A DNA stretch of 64,000 nucleotides, taken from contig CAWJGC010000008.1 of the NCBI GenBank assembly GCA_963842355.1, positions 62,001 through 126,000 of the forward strand, given 5' to 3'. Source of the DNA: JASHPR01 sp963842355 (lineage in GTDB: Bacteria > Actinomycetota > Actinomycetes > Streptosporangiales > Streptosporangiaceae). A program made the position numbers and the translations under genes. Every line of letters begins with the position of its first letter. The first letter of the stretch is position 1. The notes beneath the pieces are model-generated. The model worked only from the letters and a program-made list of their open reading frames with translations. It was not told the origin of the DNA and did not search any database. Below are positions 52,837-62,879 of this stretch, piece by piece.

Positions 52837-53502
52837 TCAGCTCCTTGGCTCGGGCGGCCCGCTCGGACTCGGGGCATCGGGCGGATCGGTGAGCGGGTAG
52901 CCGAAGGCCAGCACCTCGTAGTGCACGCTTCCCTGCGGCCGCAGCGACGGGTCCTCCCGGCGGCCCTCGTAGGGCTCGAGCAGCCGGTGCATGGCCTCGC
53001 CCAGATCCTTGGCCTCGTGCGCGGTCAGGTACAGGTCCCGCTGGGACCCGATCGTCGCTTCCTGCCAGCGGGCGGGATAGTCGAGCGCCCGCATCAGCCG
53101 GCTCCGGGCGCGCGCCAGCCACCGGTCGATCCAGATCGACGCGGCCGCCTCGGCGGCCAGGCGGGTCTCGTGGTCGAGCCCGGGCGGAACGAGCTCGAAG
53201 CTGCGGTAGCGCAGCCGCCACGGGCGCTGCCGCCCGCGCCCGCCGCCGGCCTCCTCGAGGAAGCCGTACTTGGCCAGGGTCCGCAGGTGAAACGCGCAGT
53301 TGGCGGGCGACTCGCCGAGCAGCTCGCTGGCCTCGGTAGCGGTCAGCGTCCCGGTGTCGGAGTGGTTCAGGGCCTCGATCAGCGCCACCCGCAGCGGGTG
53401 GGCGAGCGCCCGCATCATCTTCGGGTCCCGCACCTCGAGATGCGGGCGGTCCGTCATCGGCGGGGCAGCGGGCCCGGGTGGCTGCTCGTCTTCGGAATGC
53501 AT
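52837..53502 (-). CDS. ArsR-type winged-helix regulator
   Basis: About 221 residues from the ATG at 53502. The winged helix is PKMMRALAHPLRVALIEALNHSDTGTLTATEASELLGESPANCAFHLRTLAKYGFLEE. The long helical C-terminal part has no metal-binding Cys pattern, so it is of the ligand-sensing kind found with efflux pumps. A TTGTCA/TAGTGT promoter with 18-base spacing puts the transcript start at the ATG (leaderless). The upstream in-frame GTG at 53514 overlaps the -10 region and is rejected. Confidence 0.87.
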   Translation of the reverse strand: MHSEDEQPPGPAAPPMTDRPHLEVRDPKMMRALAHPLRVALIEALNHSDTGTLTATEASELLGESPANCAFHLRTLAKYGFLEEAGGGRGRQRPWRLRYRSFELVPPGLDHETRLAAEAAASIWIDRWLARARSRLMRALDYPARWQEATIGSQRDLYLTAHEAKDLGEAMHRLLEPYEGRREDPSLRPQGSVHYEVLAFGYPLTDPPDAPSPSGPPEPRS

Positions 53503-53540
53503 GTTTCGAAACACTACGCTCGAAACACTGCTTTTGACAA
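53502..53540 (-). promoter_or_regulatory. ArsR/MFS promoter with TGTTTCGAAACA operator
   Basis: On the minus strand TTGTCA and TAGTGT are separated by 18 bases. A perfect 12-base palindrome TGTTTCGAAACA (53502-53513) covers the transcript start, and CGAAACACT recurs as a direct repeat at 53507-53515 and 53521-53529. The layout fits autorepression by the adjacent ArsR-type protein. Confidence 0.6.
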
Positions 53541-53581
53541 GCGGGCTCGGTCAGGCCCCGGGGTTCGTGCGACGATGAGGC

Positions 53582-56500
53582 ATGCGGATCGGCGACGTGG
53601 CCTCGACAGAGCTGTTCAGCGGCACGGCGGCCCGGCCGCTGGCGATCGTCCGCGTGACGCTCGCGGGCGACGGGCCCGGCGGACCGGGCCCGGTGGCCGT
53701 GCGCGTCGAGGGGCCGGCGGTGAGCACCCCGCAGCCCGTGACGGTCCCCGGCCCCGGCCCGGGCCAGCAGGTGGACGTCGAGGTGGGCGTCGAGATCGCG
53801 GCCCCCTACACGGCGGGCCAGCCGCGTCCGGTCACCGTCATCGCCGAGAGTGCCGGCCCGGCGGGCGGGCCCGGCGCCGCGTTCCGGGCGGAGCGGGCGG
53901 CCACGATCGTCGCCGCCGAGCCCGGCTGGACCATGTGGATGGTGAGCCACTTCCACTACGACCCGGTCTGGTGGAGCACCCAGGGCCAGTACACCGAGTC
54001 CCGGATCTTCCTGCCCGAGGCCGACGGCAGCCTGCCGGACTCCAGGACCGCCTTCGAACTGGTCCGGCTGCACCTCGACGAGGCCAGGCGCGACCCGGAC
54101 TACAAGTTCGTGCTGGCCGAGATCGACTACCTCAAGCCGCATTTCGACGCCCACCCGGAGGACCGGGCGGACCTGCTCGCGTTCATCAGGGCGGGCCGGA
54201 TCGAGATCGTCGGCGGCAGTTACAACGAGCCGAATACCAACCTGACGTGCGCCGAGTCCACGTTCCGCAACGCCGTCTACGGCCTGGCCTTCCAGCGCGA
54301 GGTGCTCGGCGCGGACCCCACCGCGGCGTGGATGCTCGACGCGTTCGGGCACGACCCGTCCTACCCGGGCGTGATGGCCGCGGCCGGGCTGACCGAGTCG
54401 GCCTGGGCCCGGGGCCCGTTCCACCAGTGGGGCCCGCAGCGCACCGTGGGTGACAACCGGCGGATGCAGTTCGCCTCCGAGTTCGAGTGGCTGTCGCCCG
54501 ACGGGGGCAGCCTGCTCACCAGCTACATGCCGAACCACTACGGGGCGGGCTGGGTGACCCACGGCGCGGCGAGCCTGGCGGCGGCGGAGCAGGCCGCCTG
54601 CCAGCAGTTCCGCGAGCTGGCCCCGGTGGCGGCCACCCGCAACGTGCTGCTGCCGGTCGGCGCCGACCACGTGATCCCGTCCCGCTGGGCCACCGGGATC
54701 CACCGGGACTGGAACTCCCGCTACGTCTGGCCCCGGTTCGTGACCGCGGTGCCCTCGGAGTTCTTCGCCGCCGTGCGCAAGGACGCGGCGGAGCGTGACG
54801 TGTGGATCACGCCCCAGACCAGGGACATGAACCCGGTGTACACCGGCAAGGACGTGTCCTTTATCGACACCAAGCAGGCTCAGCGGGCCGCGGAGACCGC
54901 GGTCCTGGACGGCGAGCGGCTCGCGACGCTGGCCTGGCTGGCCGGGGCGGAATACCCGGCGGCCGCCCTGGACAAGGCGTGGCGCCTGCTGGTGTTCGGC
55001 GCGCACCACGACGCGATCACCGGCACCGAGGGCGACCAGGTGTACCTGGACCTGCTGGCCGGGTGGCGGGAGGCCTACGAGCGCGGCGACGCGGCTCGCC
55101 GCGAGGCCGCGGCCCTGCTGGCCGGCCTGGCCGCCACCGCCGCCGTTCCCGCCGCGGGGGCCGGCCCCGCCGGAGCAGACCCTGCGGTGACGGACCCCGC
55201 GGGGCGCGCGGTCGTGGTCTTCAACACGCTCTCGCGGCCCAGGTCCGGCCTGGCCCGGGTCGCCCTGGACTTCCCCGACCCGGGCGTCCGGCGGACCGTG
55301 CTGCGCGACGACGCGGGCGGCGAGGTGCCCAGCCTGGCCGAGGGCGTCGTCCGGCACGAGGACGGGAGCCTGGCCCGCCTGACGCTGACCTTCCGCGCCG
55401 ACGACGTGCCCGCGCTGGGCTACCGGACCTACCTCGCCGGGCCGGCCGCCGCACCCGGCGACCCGCGCACCCGACGCACCCGACGGCGGCTGGGTGCCGG
55501 CGGACGGCACGGTGATCGAGAACGGCGTGTTCCTGGTGGAGGCCGACCCGGCCCGCGGCGGCACGCTCACCCGGGTCCTGGACCGGCGCTCGGGCACGGA
55601 TCTGCTCGCCGGGCCGGGGAACGAACTCGTCGTCCAGGAGGAATACGACCGCCACCCGCGCTGGGGCGAGGGGCCGTGGCTCCTGTCCCCGAAGGGCCCG
55701 GGACGCGGCTCGGCGGGCCTGGCCGCGCGCGTGCGCGCTGAGCGCTGCCCGATCGGCGCGCGCCTGGTCGCGGAGCTGGTCCTCGATGACCTGCGGGTGA
55801 CCCAGGAGACGCTGCTATGGGACGGCGCCGACCGGGTCGAGTTCCGCACGCACGTGGACGGCTCGATCGGGAAGGACCGGCTGCTGCGGGTGCGGTTCCC
55901 GGCCCGGGTGCCCGGCGGCCGGCCGGTGTACCAGACGGCCCTCGCGGTGATCGGGCGGCCGTTCGGCTCCGCGGACACCGACGTGGCGGAGCACGAGTTC
56001 ACCCTCGACAACCCGGCCCACGAGTGGTTCGGCCTCGGCTCCACCGCGCGGGTCGCGCTGACCGGCCCGGCGGGCACGCGGCGGACGCACGCGATCGGCG
56101 TCGCCGAGGTCATCGCCCCGAAGAGCCAGAACGGATGCCGGGATCTGATCCGCGACCTCATGGTGGCTCTGGCCCGGGCCGGGGTCACCGCGACCTGCTC
56201 GCGGCCGGACGGCCCGCGGTACGGCTCGATCGACGTGGACTCCAACCTTCCCGACGTCCGCCTCGCGCTGGGCGGCCCGGCCGAGAACCCGTTCACCGCC
56301 GAGGTGCTGGCCGCCGCCGGGCCGGACGCCGCCGCGGTGCTCGAGCGCCAGGTGGCCGCCGCCGGGGCGGCGCGGCTCTGGGTGCCTGCGCTGCGGTCGG
56401 CGGAAGAAGCCTCCGCGCCCGGGGCCGACCTGCGCGGCGCGCGGGACCTCCCGGTCCTGATCGTGGCCGGCCGCGACCTCGCTGCCGCGATCGCGGGGGT

Positions 56501-58069
56501 GACCGCGGACCTGGCCGACGCGGCGGTCGAGGCGGCGGACGGCACCGCCGCGGCGGGCGGCACGGCCGCCGCGGGGCCCGCCGACCTGGCCGGTCACTCG
56601 GTCGCGCTGCTCAACCGGGGCACGCCGGGCAGCCTGGTCACCGCGGACGGAACGCTGAGCATCTCGCTGATGCGCTCCTGCAGTTCCTGGCCGTGCGGCG
56701 TGTGGATCGACGGTGACAAGCGGGCGACGCCGGACGGCAGCAGCTTCGCCTGGCAGCACTGGAGCCACACGTTCGAGTACGCGCTGACCGCGGGCCCCGG
56801 TGACTGGCGCGACGCCGGGTTCCCCCTGGCCGGCCAGGACTTTAACCACGACCTGCTGGCTTGCGAGACCTCCCGGCACGACGGCCCGCTGTCGGCCACG
56901 GCGAGCCTGGCCGCCGCGGAGCCGGCCACCGCCGTGGTGTCAGCGCTGAAGCCCCGCGGCCACCCGCTGTCCCCGGCGGCCAGCCCGCCCCGCCCGGCGG
57001 ACGGCGTCATCGTCCGGCTGCGCGACGTCTCCGGGCGGGCGTCGCCCACCAGCGTGTCGGTGACCCTGTTCACCGGGGTGGCGGCGGCGGGCCGCAGCGG
57101 CCCGTGCGAGGAGGACGGCGGACTGCCGCTGCCGCTTCGCGGCGGCGCCGCCGAGGCCGAGCTGCCGCCGTCGGGGACCGTGACCATGCTGCTGACGCCG
57201 GGCTCAGCGCCCCCGGGCCTCGCTGAACCCGCGGCCCGGGCCCGGGCCGCGGCGGCGCCCGCACGGCCCGCGCCCGAGCCCGCGCAGCCGGTCTTCACCC
57301 GCTACTGGCTGCACGGCCAGGGGCCGGCCCCGGCGGGGAACCTGCCGGTCGCCGTGCACCTCTCCCCCGCCCGGATCACCCTTCCCGGTACCGCCGGCCC
57401 GAGGAGGGCCGGGCCGGCCTGCGCCTGACCGTGGCCCGCGGGCCCGGGCGCGCCGCCGGCGTCGTGCAGCTGGCCGCCGGCGACGGCCTCGTGCTCGACC
57501 CGGCCGGGCCGCTGCACTACGACCTGGCGTCCCGGGATTACGCCGCCTGGGACCTCGCGGTCGGGGCCCGGCCCGGCACGCCGCGCGGCCGGTACTTCGT
57601 GACCGCGCGGATCAACGACGGCGCGGGCCAGGTCCTCGAGGATGCCGCGCTCGTCAGCGTCGGCGAACCCGCCCCGCCCGCTCTCGACCTCCCCCTCGAC
57701 GAACTGCTCCCGCTTTACCTGGCCGACCAGCAGGCGACCACTGACGAACTCGACCTGCGGCTGCTCACCCCGGACCCGCGGCTGCGGCCGGGAAGCCGTG
57801 GCGAGATCGCCGTCCGGCTGGGCAACGCCACGCGGTCGCAGATCCGCGGTGAGGCGCGGCTGCTGTCACCGTTCGGCAGCTGGGCCGGGACGCGGCCGTG
57901 GGCCCAGGGCTTCACCGCCGACCCGGCCGGCGAGGTCACGCTGACCTTCGCGCTGACCGTGCCGGCCACGGCGCGCCCGGGGCAGCACTGGTGGGCGCTG
58001 GTCAAGGTCATGTACTTCGGGCGGGTCCGCTACACCGAGCCTGCCGCGGTCACGATCGTCGGGTCGTGA
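53582..58069 (+). pseudogene. GH38 alpha-mannosidase with two frameshifts
   Basis: A large glycoside hydrolase. The zinc and catalytic parts are in the first frame: SHFHYDPVWW (His and Asp ligands), WMLDAFGHDPSYPG (nucleophile region) and FGAHHDAITGTEGDQVY (His ligand). Near 55480 the frame shifts, continuing as DGGWVPADGTVIENGVF and the GH38 C-terminal beta domain. Near 57398 it shifts again (EEGRAGLRLTVARGPGRAAG) into a last beta-sandwich ending at 58069. Joined, it is about 1,495 residues. There is no signal peptide, so it is probably cytoplasmic. Both shifts fall in G/C-rich runs in otherwise intact sequence. Confidence 0.85.
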
Positions 58070-58184
58070 CCGCGCCGATGACCGTGACCGCCGGGCGGCT
58101 GGCGAGTTTTGCCGGCCGCCCGTCTCCTCCGGCCATGGCAATGGTGAGAAACTGGCGGTTACTGCACTGACCGACTGAAGGACC

Positions 58185-60680
58185 ATGATCACTGAGACCG
58201 TGCTTAGCGACGGAAACCTGCCCGCGGAGCCGAACAGCTTCGTCGGCCGGGAGCGGGACCTGGCGGAGCTGGCCCGCCTGCTCAGCGATGTCCGCGCACT
58301 GACCCTGTGCGGGCCCGGCGGCATCGGCAAGACCAGGCTCGCCCTGCGGCTCGCCTGCGATATCGTCCCCGGCTTTCCCGACGGCGCGTGGCTGGTCGAG
58401 CTGGCCGACACCGAGGACCCCTCCCTGGTCACGCGGCGGGTCGCCACCGCGCTCGGGGTCAGGGAGGAACCGGACCGGCCCCTGACCGAGACGCTGACCG
58501 AGGCGCTGCGGCCCCGGCTGCTGCTGCTGATCCTGGATACCTGTGAGCACATCGTCGACGCGAGCGCCGCGCTGGTGCAGCAGCTGCTGGCGGGCTGTCC
58601 CGGACTGCGCGTGGTCGCGACCAGCCGCGAGCCCTTGCGGATACGCGGCGAGACCGTGTGGCGGGTGCCTCCGCTGGCGCTGCCCTCCGCGGTCAACGAG
58701 CTCCCGGCCGAAGAGCTGGCCCAGCACGAGGCGATCCGGCTGTTCGCCGACCGGGCCGCGGCGGTCCGTCCCGGGTTCGCGCTCAACTCGGGCAACTCCG
58801 GCGCGGTGGTACGGCTGTGCCGGACCCTGGACGGCATGCCGCTGGCCATCGAGCTGGCCGCGGCGCGGGTCGGCGCGCTGTCCGTCGAGCAGATCGCGGC
58901 CCGCCTCGGCCAGAGGTTCCAGCTCCTGGCCTCGGGTGACCGGACCGCTCCGCCGCGCCAGCAGACCTTGCGGGCGACCGTGGACTGGAGCTACGAGCTG
59001 CTGACCGAGCCCGAGCAGGTGCTGCTGCGCAGGCTCGCCGTGTTCTCCGGCTGGAACCTGGAGATGGCCGAGCAGGTCTGCGCCGGCGACGTGATCGCCC
59101 CGGACCAGGTCCTCGACCTGCTGGCCGCCCTGATCGACAAGTCGCTGGTCACGCTCGACGCCGAGGTGGGCGGGCACGCGCGCTACCGCCTGCTGGACAC
59201 CATCAAGGAGTACGCCGCCGACCGCCTCGCCGCCTCCGGCGAGGGGCCGGCCATGCGGCGGCTGCACCGTGACCACATGATGCGCATCGTGGAAGGCATC
59301 GTGGAGCAGGCGTTCGTGCGCGGCGACCCGCCGTGGCCGGCCCGGGTCGCGATGTACCACGGGGTCGCGGTGGACCGGGCCAACTACCAGGCGGCGCTCA
59401 GCACCAGCCTCGAGTACCGCGACGCCGACGAGGGGCTGCGGCTCTGCTCAGGGCTGCGCAGCCCATGGGTCGCGTACGGCAACGTGACCGAGGGGATCAC
59501 CTGGTTCGATCGCTTCCTGAAGCTGGACGAGCAGGTCCCGCCCGGGGTCCGGGCCCGGGCCCTGATCATGCGGTCCGAGCTGGCCTTCGAGCAGCAGGAC
59601 TACGCCGCCGCCGGCGAGCACGCCCAGGCGGGCCTGGATCTGTGCCGCGCGTCGGGTAGCCGGGGCGCGGCCGGGGCGCTGCGCGTCCTCGCGGTGGTCA
59701 GCCTCCGGGTCGGCCGGCCGGAAGACGCCCTGGACCGGATCGACGGTGCGATCGCGGCCGCGCGCGCGGACAGCGACGAGTGGCAAGAGGGGCTCGGGCT
59801 CGCGGTCAAGGCCACGATCATCACCCGCCTGGGCAGGCTGGACGAGGCGCAGCAGGCCTTCGAGGACGCGCTGGACGTGCTGCGTGACAACAACGGATGG
59901 GGCGTGGCGCAAACCCTGTACGGATTCGGCAGCCTGGCCCGGGCGCGCGGTGATCACCAGGCGGCGCTCGGCCATTTCCAGGACGCGCTGGCGCTGTACC
60001 GCGAGATCGACGCGCGGCCCGAGATCGCCCGCTGCCTGGCCGGCGTCGGCTGGGTGGCGCTGTCCCAGGGCGACCTCGAGCTGGCCCGGTCCAGCCTGAC
60101 CGAGAGCCTGCAGCTCAGCCTGGCCACCGGCCAGCGCCTGGCCGTGGCCCGCGGGCTCGACGCCTGTGCCATGCTCGCCGTGGCCCGGGGCGACCCGGCC
60201 CGGGCGGTACGGCTCGAAGGCGCCGCTCTGGCCCTGCGCCAGGCCCTCGGGCACATGCCCTCCGGGTCCACCCAGCCCAGGCTCGATGCCCTGCTCGACG
60301 TGGCGCGCCGCGAGCTAGGGCCGCCGGCCACCGAGGCCCTGTTCGCCGAGGGCGCGGCGATGAGCGCCGACCAGGCGGTCAGGGTGGCGACCGACTCTGG
60401 CGGCGGAGAACCCCGGGACGGCGCCGTCCGTCCGGCCGCCCCGGAGCATTCCGGCGCGCCGGCCAGCCCCGGAGCTGCCTCCGCGCTGACCGCGCGGGAA
60501 CAAGAGATCGCGGCCCTGATCGCCCGCGGCCTGTCCAACCGCGGCATCGCCGACGAGTTGGTGATCAGCCCCGCCACCGCGGCCCGGCACGTGGCCAACA
60601 TCTTCGCCAAGCTCGGGTTCAGCTCCCGCGCTCAGGTCGCCGCCTGGGCCGCGCAACGCTGGCCGGGCGGCCAGATCTGA
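58185..60680 (+). CDS. Large LuxR-family regulator with N-terminal ATPase (second paralogue)
   Basis: 831 residues with the same architecture as the regulator at 26998: EPNSFVGRERDLAELARLL, Walker A GPGGIGKT (residues 43-50), Walker B LLLLILDTCEHIVD, winged helix (LRATVDWSYELLTEPEQVLLRRLAVFSGW), TPR-like region and a LuxR HTH (LTAREQEIAALIARGLSNRGIADELVISPATAARHV). The HTH recognition helices of the two are nearly identical, while the sensor parts differ, so they may bind similar DNA in response to different signals. It follows the mannosidase by 115 bases on the same strand. Confidence 0.88.
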   Translation: MITETVLSDGNLPAEPNSFVGRERDLAELARLLSDVRALTLCGPGGIGKTRLALRLACDIVPGFPDGAWLVELADTEDPSLVTRRVATALGVREEPDRPLTETLTEALRPRLLLLILDTCEHIVDASAALVQQLLAGCPGLRVVATSREPLRIRGETVWRVPPLALPSAVNELPAEELAQHEAIRLFADRAAAVRPGFALNSGNSGAVVRLCRTLDGMPLAIELAAARVGALSVEQIAARLGQRFQLLASGDRTAPPRQQTLRATVDWSYELLTEPEQVLLRRLAVFSGWNLEMAEQVCAGDVIAPDQVLDLLAALIDKSLVTLDAEVGGHARYRLLDTIKEYAADRLAASGEGPAMRRLHRDHMMRIVEGIVEQAFVRGDPPWPARVAMYHGVAVDRANYQAALSTSLEYRDADEGLRLCSGLRSPWVAYGNVTEGITWFDRFLKLDEQVPPGVRARALIMRSELAFEQQDYAAAGEHAQAGLDLCRASGSRGAAGALRVLAVVSLRVGRPEDALDRIDGAIAAARADSDEWQEGLGLAVKATIITRLGRLDEAQQAFEDALDVLRDNNGWGVAQTLYGFGSLARARGDHQAALGHFQDALALYREIDARPEIARCLAGVGWVALSQGDLELARSSLTESLQLSLATGQRLAVARGLDACAMLAVARGDPARAVRLEGAALALRQALGHMPSGSTQPRLDALLDVARRELGPPATEALFAEGAAMSADQAVRVATDSGGGEPRDGAVRPAAPEHSGAPASPGAASALTAREQEIAALIARGLSNRGIADELVISPATAARHVANIFAKLGFSSRAQVAAWAAQRWPGGQI

Positions 60681-61315
60681 CGGCGCCGCTCACGGCATCG
60701 AGCCGGCCCGCGCGTGCACATCCCGCCCGGCCCGGGTACACATGCCGCGTCCGGCGTACACATGTCGCTGAGCTGCAGGATGCACATCCGGATGGCCAAT
60801 TCGGGGCATGTGCGGGACTACTGCCCCCGCCTAACGTCATTCCCGGAGCGCAAGCGGGAGCCTGGCGGATGTTCCGGCCACCAGGAGGGGGCTGGCCGGC
60901 CCGTCAGCCAGGCTCCCGTATGCGGGCCTAGCCCCCGGTCCCCGGGCCGGGCCCGCCGCTCTGTTAGCCCGGGGGGACGACCCCCCGGACCCCCCGCGTG
61001 CCATCCGCTCGGGCCGGCCAAAGGCGCCGGCCGTCGCGGCTGGCCCAGTGCAGCCCGGGGGGACGACCCCCCGGACCCCCCGCGTGCCATCCGCTCGGGC
61101 CGGCCAAAGGCGCCGGCCGTCGCGGCTGGCCCAGTGCAGCCCGGGGGGACGACCCCCCGGACCCCCCGCGTGCCCCCATCCACCTCCCGTCCCCGCCACG
61201 GGCGGCGGCTACATATCCGACTACATAGTCCTGACGATGCGGCCTGACGGGGGCGGGCCGTAGCGTCGGCATCCAGGGGCATTCCCACCGGGACCGGACA
61301 GGAGGCAGCCAGCGG
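60681..61315. other. Repeat-rich 635-base intergenic region
   Basis: No credible gene. Two GTACACATG direct repeats lie 20 bases apart (60736-60744, 60756-60764) shortly after the regulator stop. The middle holds the 86-base tandem repeat. The last 140 bases lead to the AMP-binding-domain gene. Apparent open frames here follow the repeat period and are rejected. Confidence 0.6.
60966..61174. repeat. 86-bp tandem repeat, 2.4 copies
   Basis: Copies begin at 60966, 61052 and 61138 (the last partial, about 37 bases). The unit opens AGCCCGGGGGGACGACCCCC, which folds into a GGGGGG/CCCCCC hairpin, and contains GGCCGGCCAAAGGCGCCGGCC-type palindromic parts. Copies are identical as far as they go, which suggests recent duplication. 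The opening hairpin recalls copies A and B of the dispersed repeat. Confidence 0.85.
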
Positions 61316-62146
61316 ATGGCGAGCACAGACGCAGTGGCCGGCGAGGCCACGGTCACGCAGCGGCTGCTGGCCGCGGCGCCGTCCCGCGGCGGGCATCGGG
61401 CCCTGGTCGGCGGCTCCGCGGACTCGGCGTGCAGCTACGCCGAACTCGCCGCCACCGTCCAGGCCGCCGCAGCCGGCTTGGCCTGGCGCGGGGTGCAGCC
61501 CAGGGACGCCGTCGGTGTCTACGTCCCCGACGCGGCGTGCTATGTGCTCGCCACGCACGCGATACGAGCCGCGGGGGGCGTGCCCTCGCCGGTCGCCGCC
61601 GGGCTCACCGTGCCGGAGATGGCCGGCCAGCTTGCCGACTGCGGCGCGCGGATGCTGCTGACCGCCCCGCCGTTCGCCGCGGCCGCGCTCGCCGCGGCCG
61701 ACCGCTCCTGGGTGCGGCAGGTTGTCTCGTTCGGCGAGGCACCCGACGCGGTCCAGTTTGCTGCCCTGCTCCGGGCCGGAACGCTGACGGCCGCCGCGGG
61801 GCGGGCGAGCGACCCGGCGTTGCTGCCGTATACGCGCCAGCCGGACGGGATGCTCGGGCCCGTCCCGCTCAGCCATCACGAACTGGCCGGCCTGCTGTGC
61901 AAGCTGGACACCGAGGCGGAGGTCGGCGAGAACGACGTGGTGCTGGCCGCACCGCCCGCGGGCGATGGCCGGTCCTATACGGCGCTACTCGACCACGCGC
62001 TGCTGTGCGGCGCGACCATCGTGGCCGCTCACCCCGAGGAACTGGCCGCGGCGGCCGACACGCATCACGGCACCGCCATGATCGCGGCGGGCGGCACAGC
62101 GGCAGGCGCGGGCCAGCGGCTGCGGGTATTCGCGGTAGCCTCGTAG
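61316..62146 (+). CDS. N-terminal half of an adenylate-forming (ANL) domain with degenerate phosphate loop
   Basis: 276 residues. The fold of an AMP-binding ligase is recognisable (YAELAATVQAAAAGLAWRGVQPRDAVGVYVPDAACYVLATHAIRAAGGV, then the usual VPEMAGQLADCGARMLLT). The phosphate loop, normally SSGTTGxPKG, reads TRQPDGMLGPVPLSHHEL, and the catalytic C-terminal domain is absent. A well-placed GGAGG precedes the ATG, and the frame is clean. It cannot be an active ligase as it stands; a regulatory or binding remnant is more likely. Confidence 0.72.
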   Translation: MASTDAVAGEATVTQRLLAAAPSRGGHRALVGGSADSACSYAELAATVQAAAAGLAWRGVQPRDAVGVYVPDAACYVLATHAIRAAGGVPSPVAAGLTVPEMAGQLADCGARMLLTAPPFAAAALAAADRSWVRQVVSFGEAPDAVQFAALLRAGTLTAAAGRASDPALLPYTRQPDGMLGPVPLSHHELAGLLCKLDTEAEVGENDVVLAAPPAGDGRSYTALLDHALLCGATIVAAHPEELAAAADTHHGTAMIAAGGTAAGAGQRLRVFAVAS

Positions 62147-62232
62147 CCCACCTGAGTGGCCTTTACCCCGTTTCGCGGCCTTCGTCCCGGCCGCCAGCCC
62201 GCCGCCCCGGCATCGCGCCCCACCTCACTGCC

Positions 62233-62673
62233 TCATACGCTCGGCGGCCGGTTCTCGTACGGGGTGCTCAGGACGATCGTGGTACGGGTGGACACGCCGG
62301 CGGCGGCCCGGATCTGCTGCAGCAGTTCCTCGAGCGCGGCCGGGGATGCCACCCGGACCTTCAGGATGTAGTTCTCGTCCCCGGCGACGCTGTGACAGGC
62401 CTCGATCGCCGACAGGTAGGCGAGCCGCTCGGGGGCGTCGTCCGCCGCGGCCGGGTCGAACGGCTTGATCGAGACGAACGCGGTCAGCGGAAGCCCGGCA
62501 TCGGCCGGATCGATCAGGGCCGCGTACCCCTGGATCACGCCGCGCCGTTCCAGGCGGCGGACCCGCTGCTGCGCGGCCGACACGGACAGCCCGGTGTGCC
62601 TGGCCAGCTCGGTGAAGCTCATCCGGCCGTCGCGGGCCAGCAGCGAGATGATGACGCGGTCTGTCTCCTCCAC
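62233..62673 (-). CDS. Lrp/AsnC-family regulator
   Basis: 146 residues. HTH from residues 5-45 (VIISLLARDGRMSFTELARHTGLSVSAAQQRVRRLERRGVIQGY) and a RAM effector domain (ERLAYLSAIEACHSVAGDENYILKVRVASPAALEELLQQIRAAAGV). It responds to an amino acid or similar ligand. It is divergent from the ABC ATPase gene with about 200 bases of palindrome-bearing DNA between them, so autoregulation and control of the transporter are plausible. Confidence 0.93.
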   Translation of the reverse strand: MEETDRVIISLLARDGRMSFTELARHTGLSVSAAQQRVRRLERRGVIQGYAALIDPADAGLPLTAFVSIKPFDPAAADDAPERLAYLSAIEACHSVAGDENYILKVRVASPAALEELLQQIRAAAGVSTRTTIVLSTPYENRPPSV

Positions 62674-62760
62674 CTCGCTACGGTAGCCCGCCGGGGTGCG
62701 CCGGCCGCCCGTGCCAGGCCGGCTTGGCCCATCCTCTTGATAACAGCCTGATATCGGCGT

Positions 62761-62805
62761 TTACGCTCCCGTAACACAAATGCCCGTGATCTTAACGAAC
62801 GGGCA
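62761..62805. promoter_or_regulatory. Palindromes between the Lrp gene and the ABC ATPase
   Basis: TTACG-CTCC-CGTAA (62761-62774) and TGCCCGT-N11-ACGGGCA (62781-62805) lie side by side in the divergent gap. The first could be an Lrp-type site. The second could be a short hairpin or operator for the transporter gene 75 bases downstream. Confidence 0.4.
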
Positions 62806-62879
62806 GCGAGCGGATACGCTCCGGCCAGAGGGCGGCAGCGGAAGCCGTGGTCACGTGACGAAGCAGCGGGAGTGGCGGG

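Noticed and set aside
52772..56563. 1263-codon open frame on the minus strand over the mannosidase and ArsR gene
   Set aside because: Arg/Pro/Ala-rich composition with no domain; it lies opposite a clear GH38 catalytic domain and overlaps the ArsR-type gene in another frame.
60966..61174. 86-bp tandem repeat considered as a CRISPR array
   Set aside because: Copies are contiguous with no variable spacers, and no cas genes are near.
61316..62146. AMP-binding domain as part of a non-ribosomal peptide or polyketide cluster
   Set aside because: The phosphate loop is degenerate, the C-terminal domain is missing, and no carrier, condensation or ketosynthase gene is nearby.
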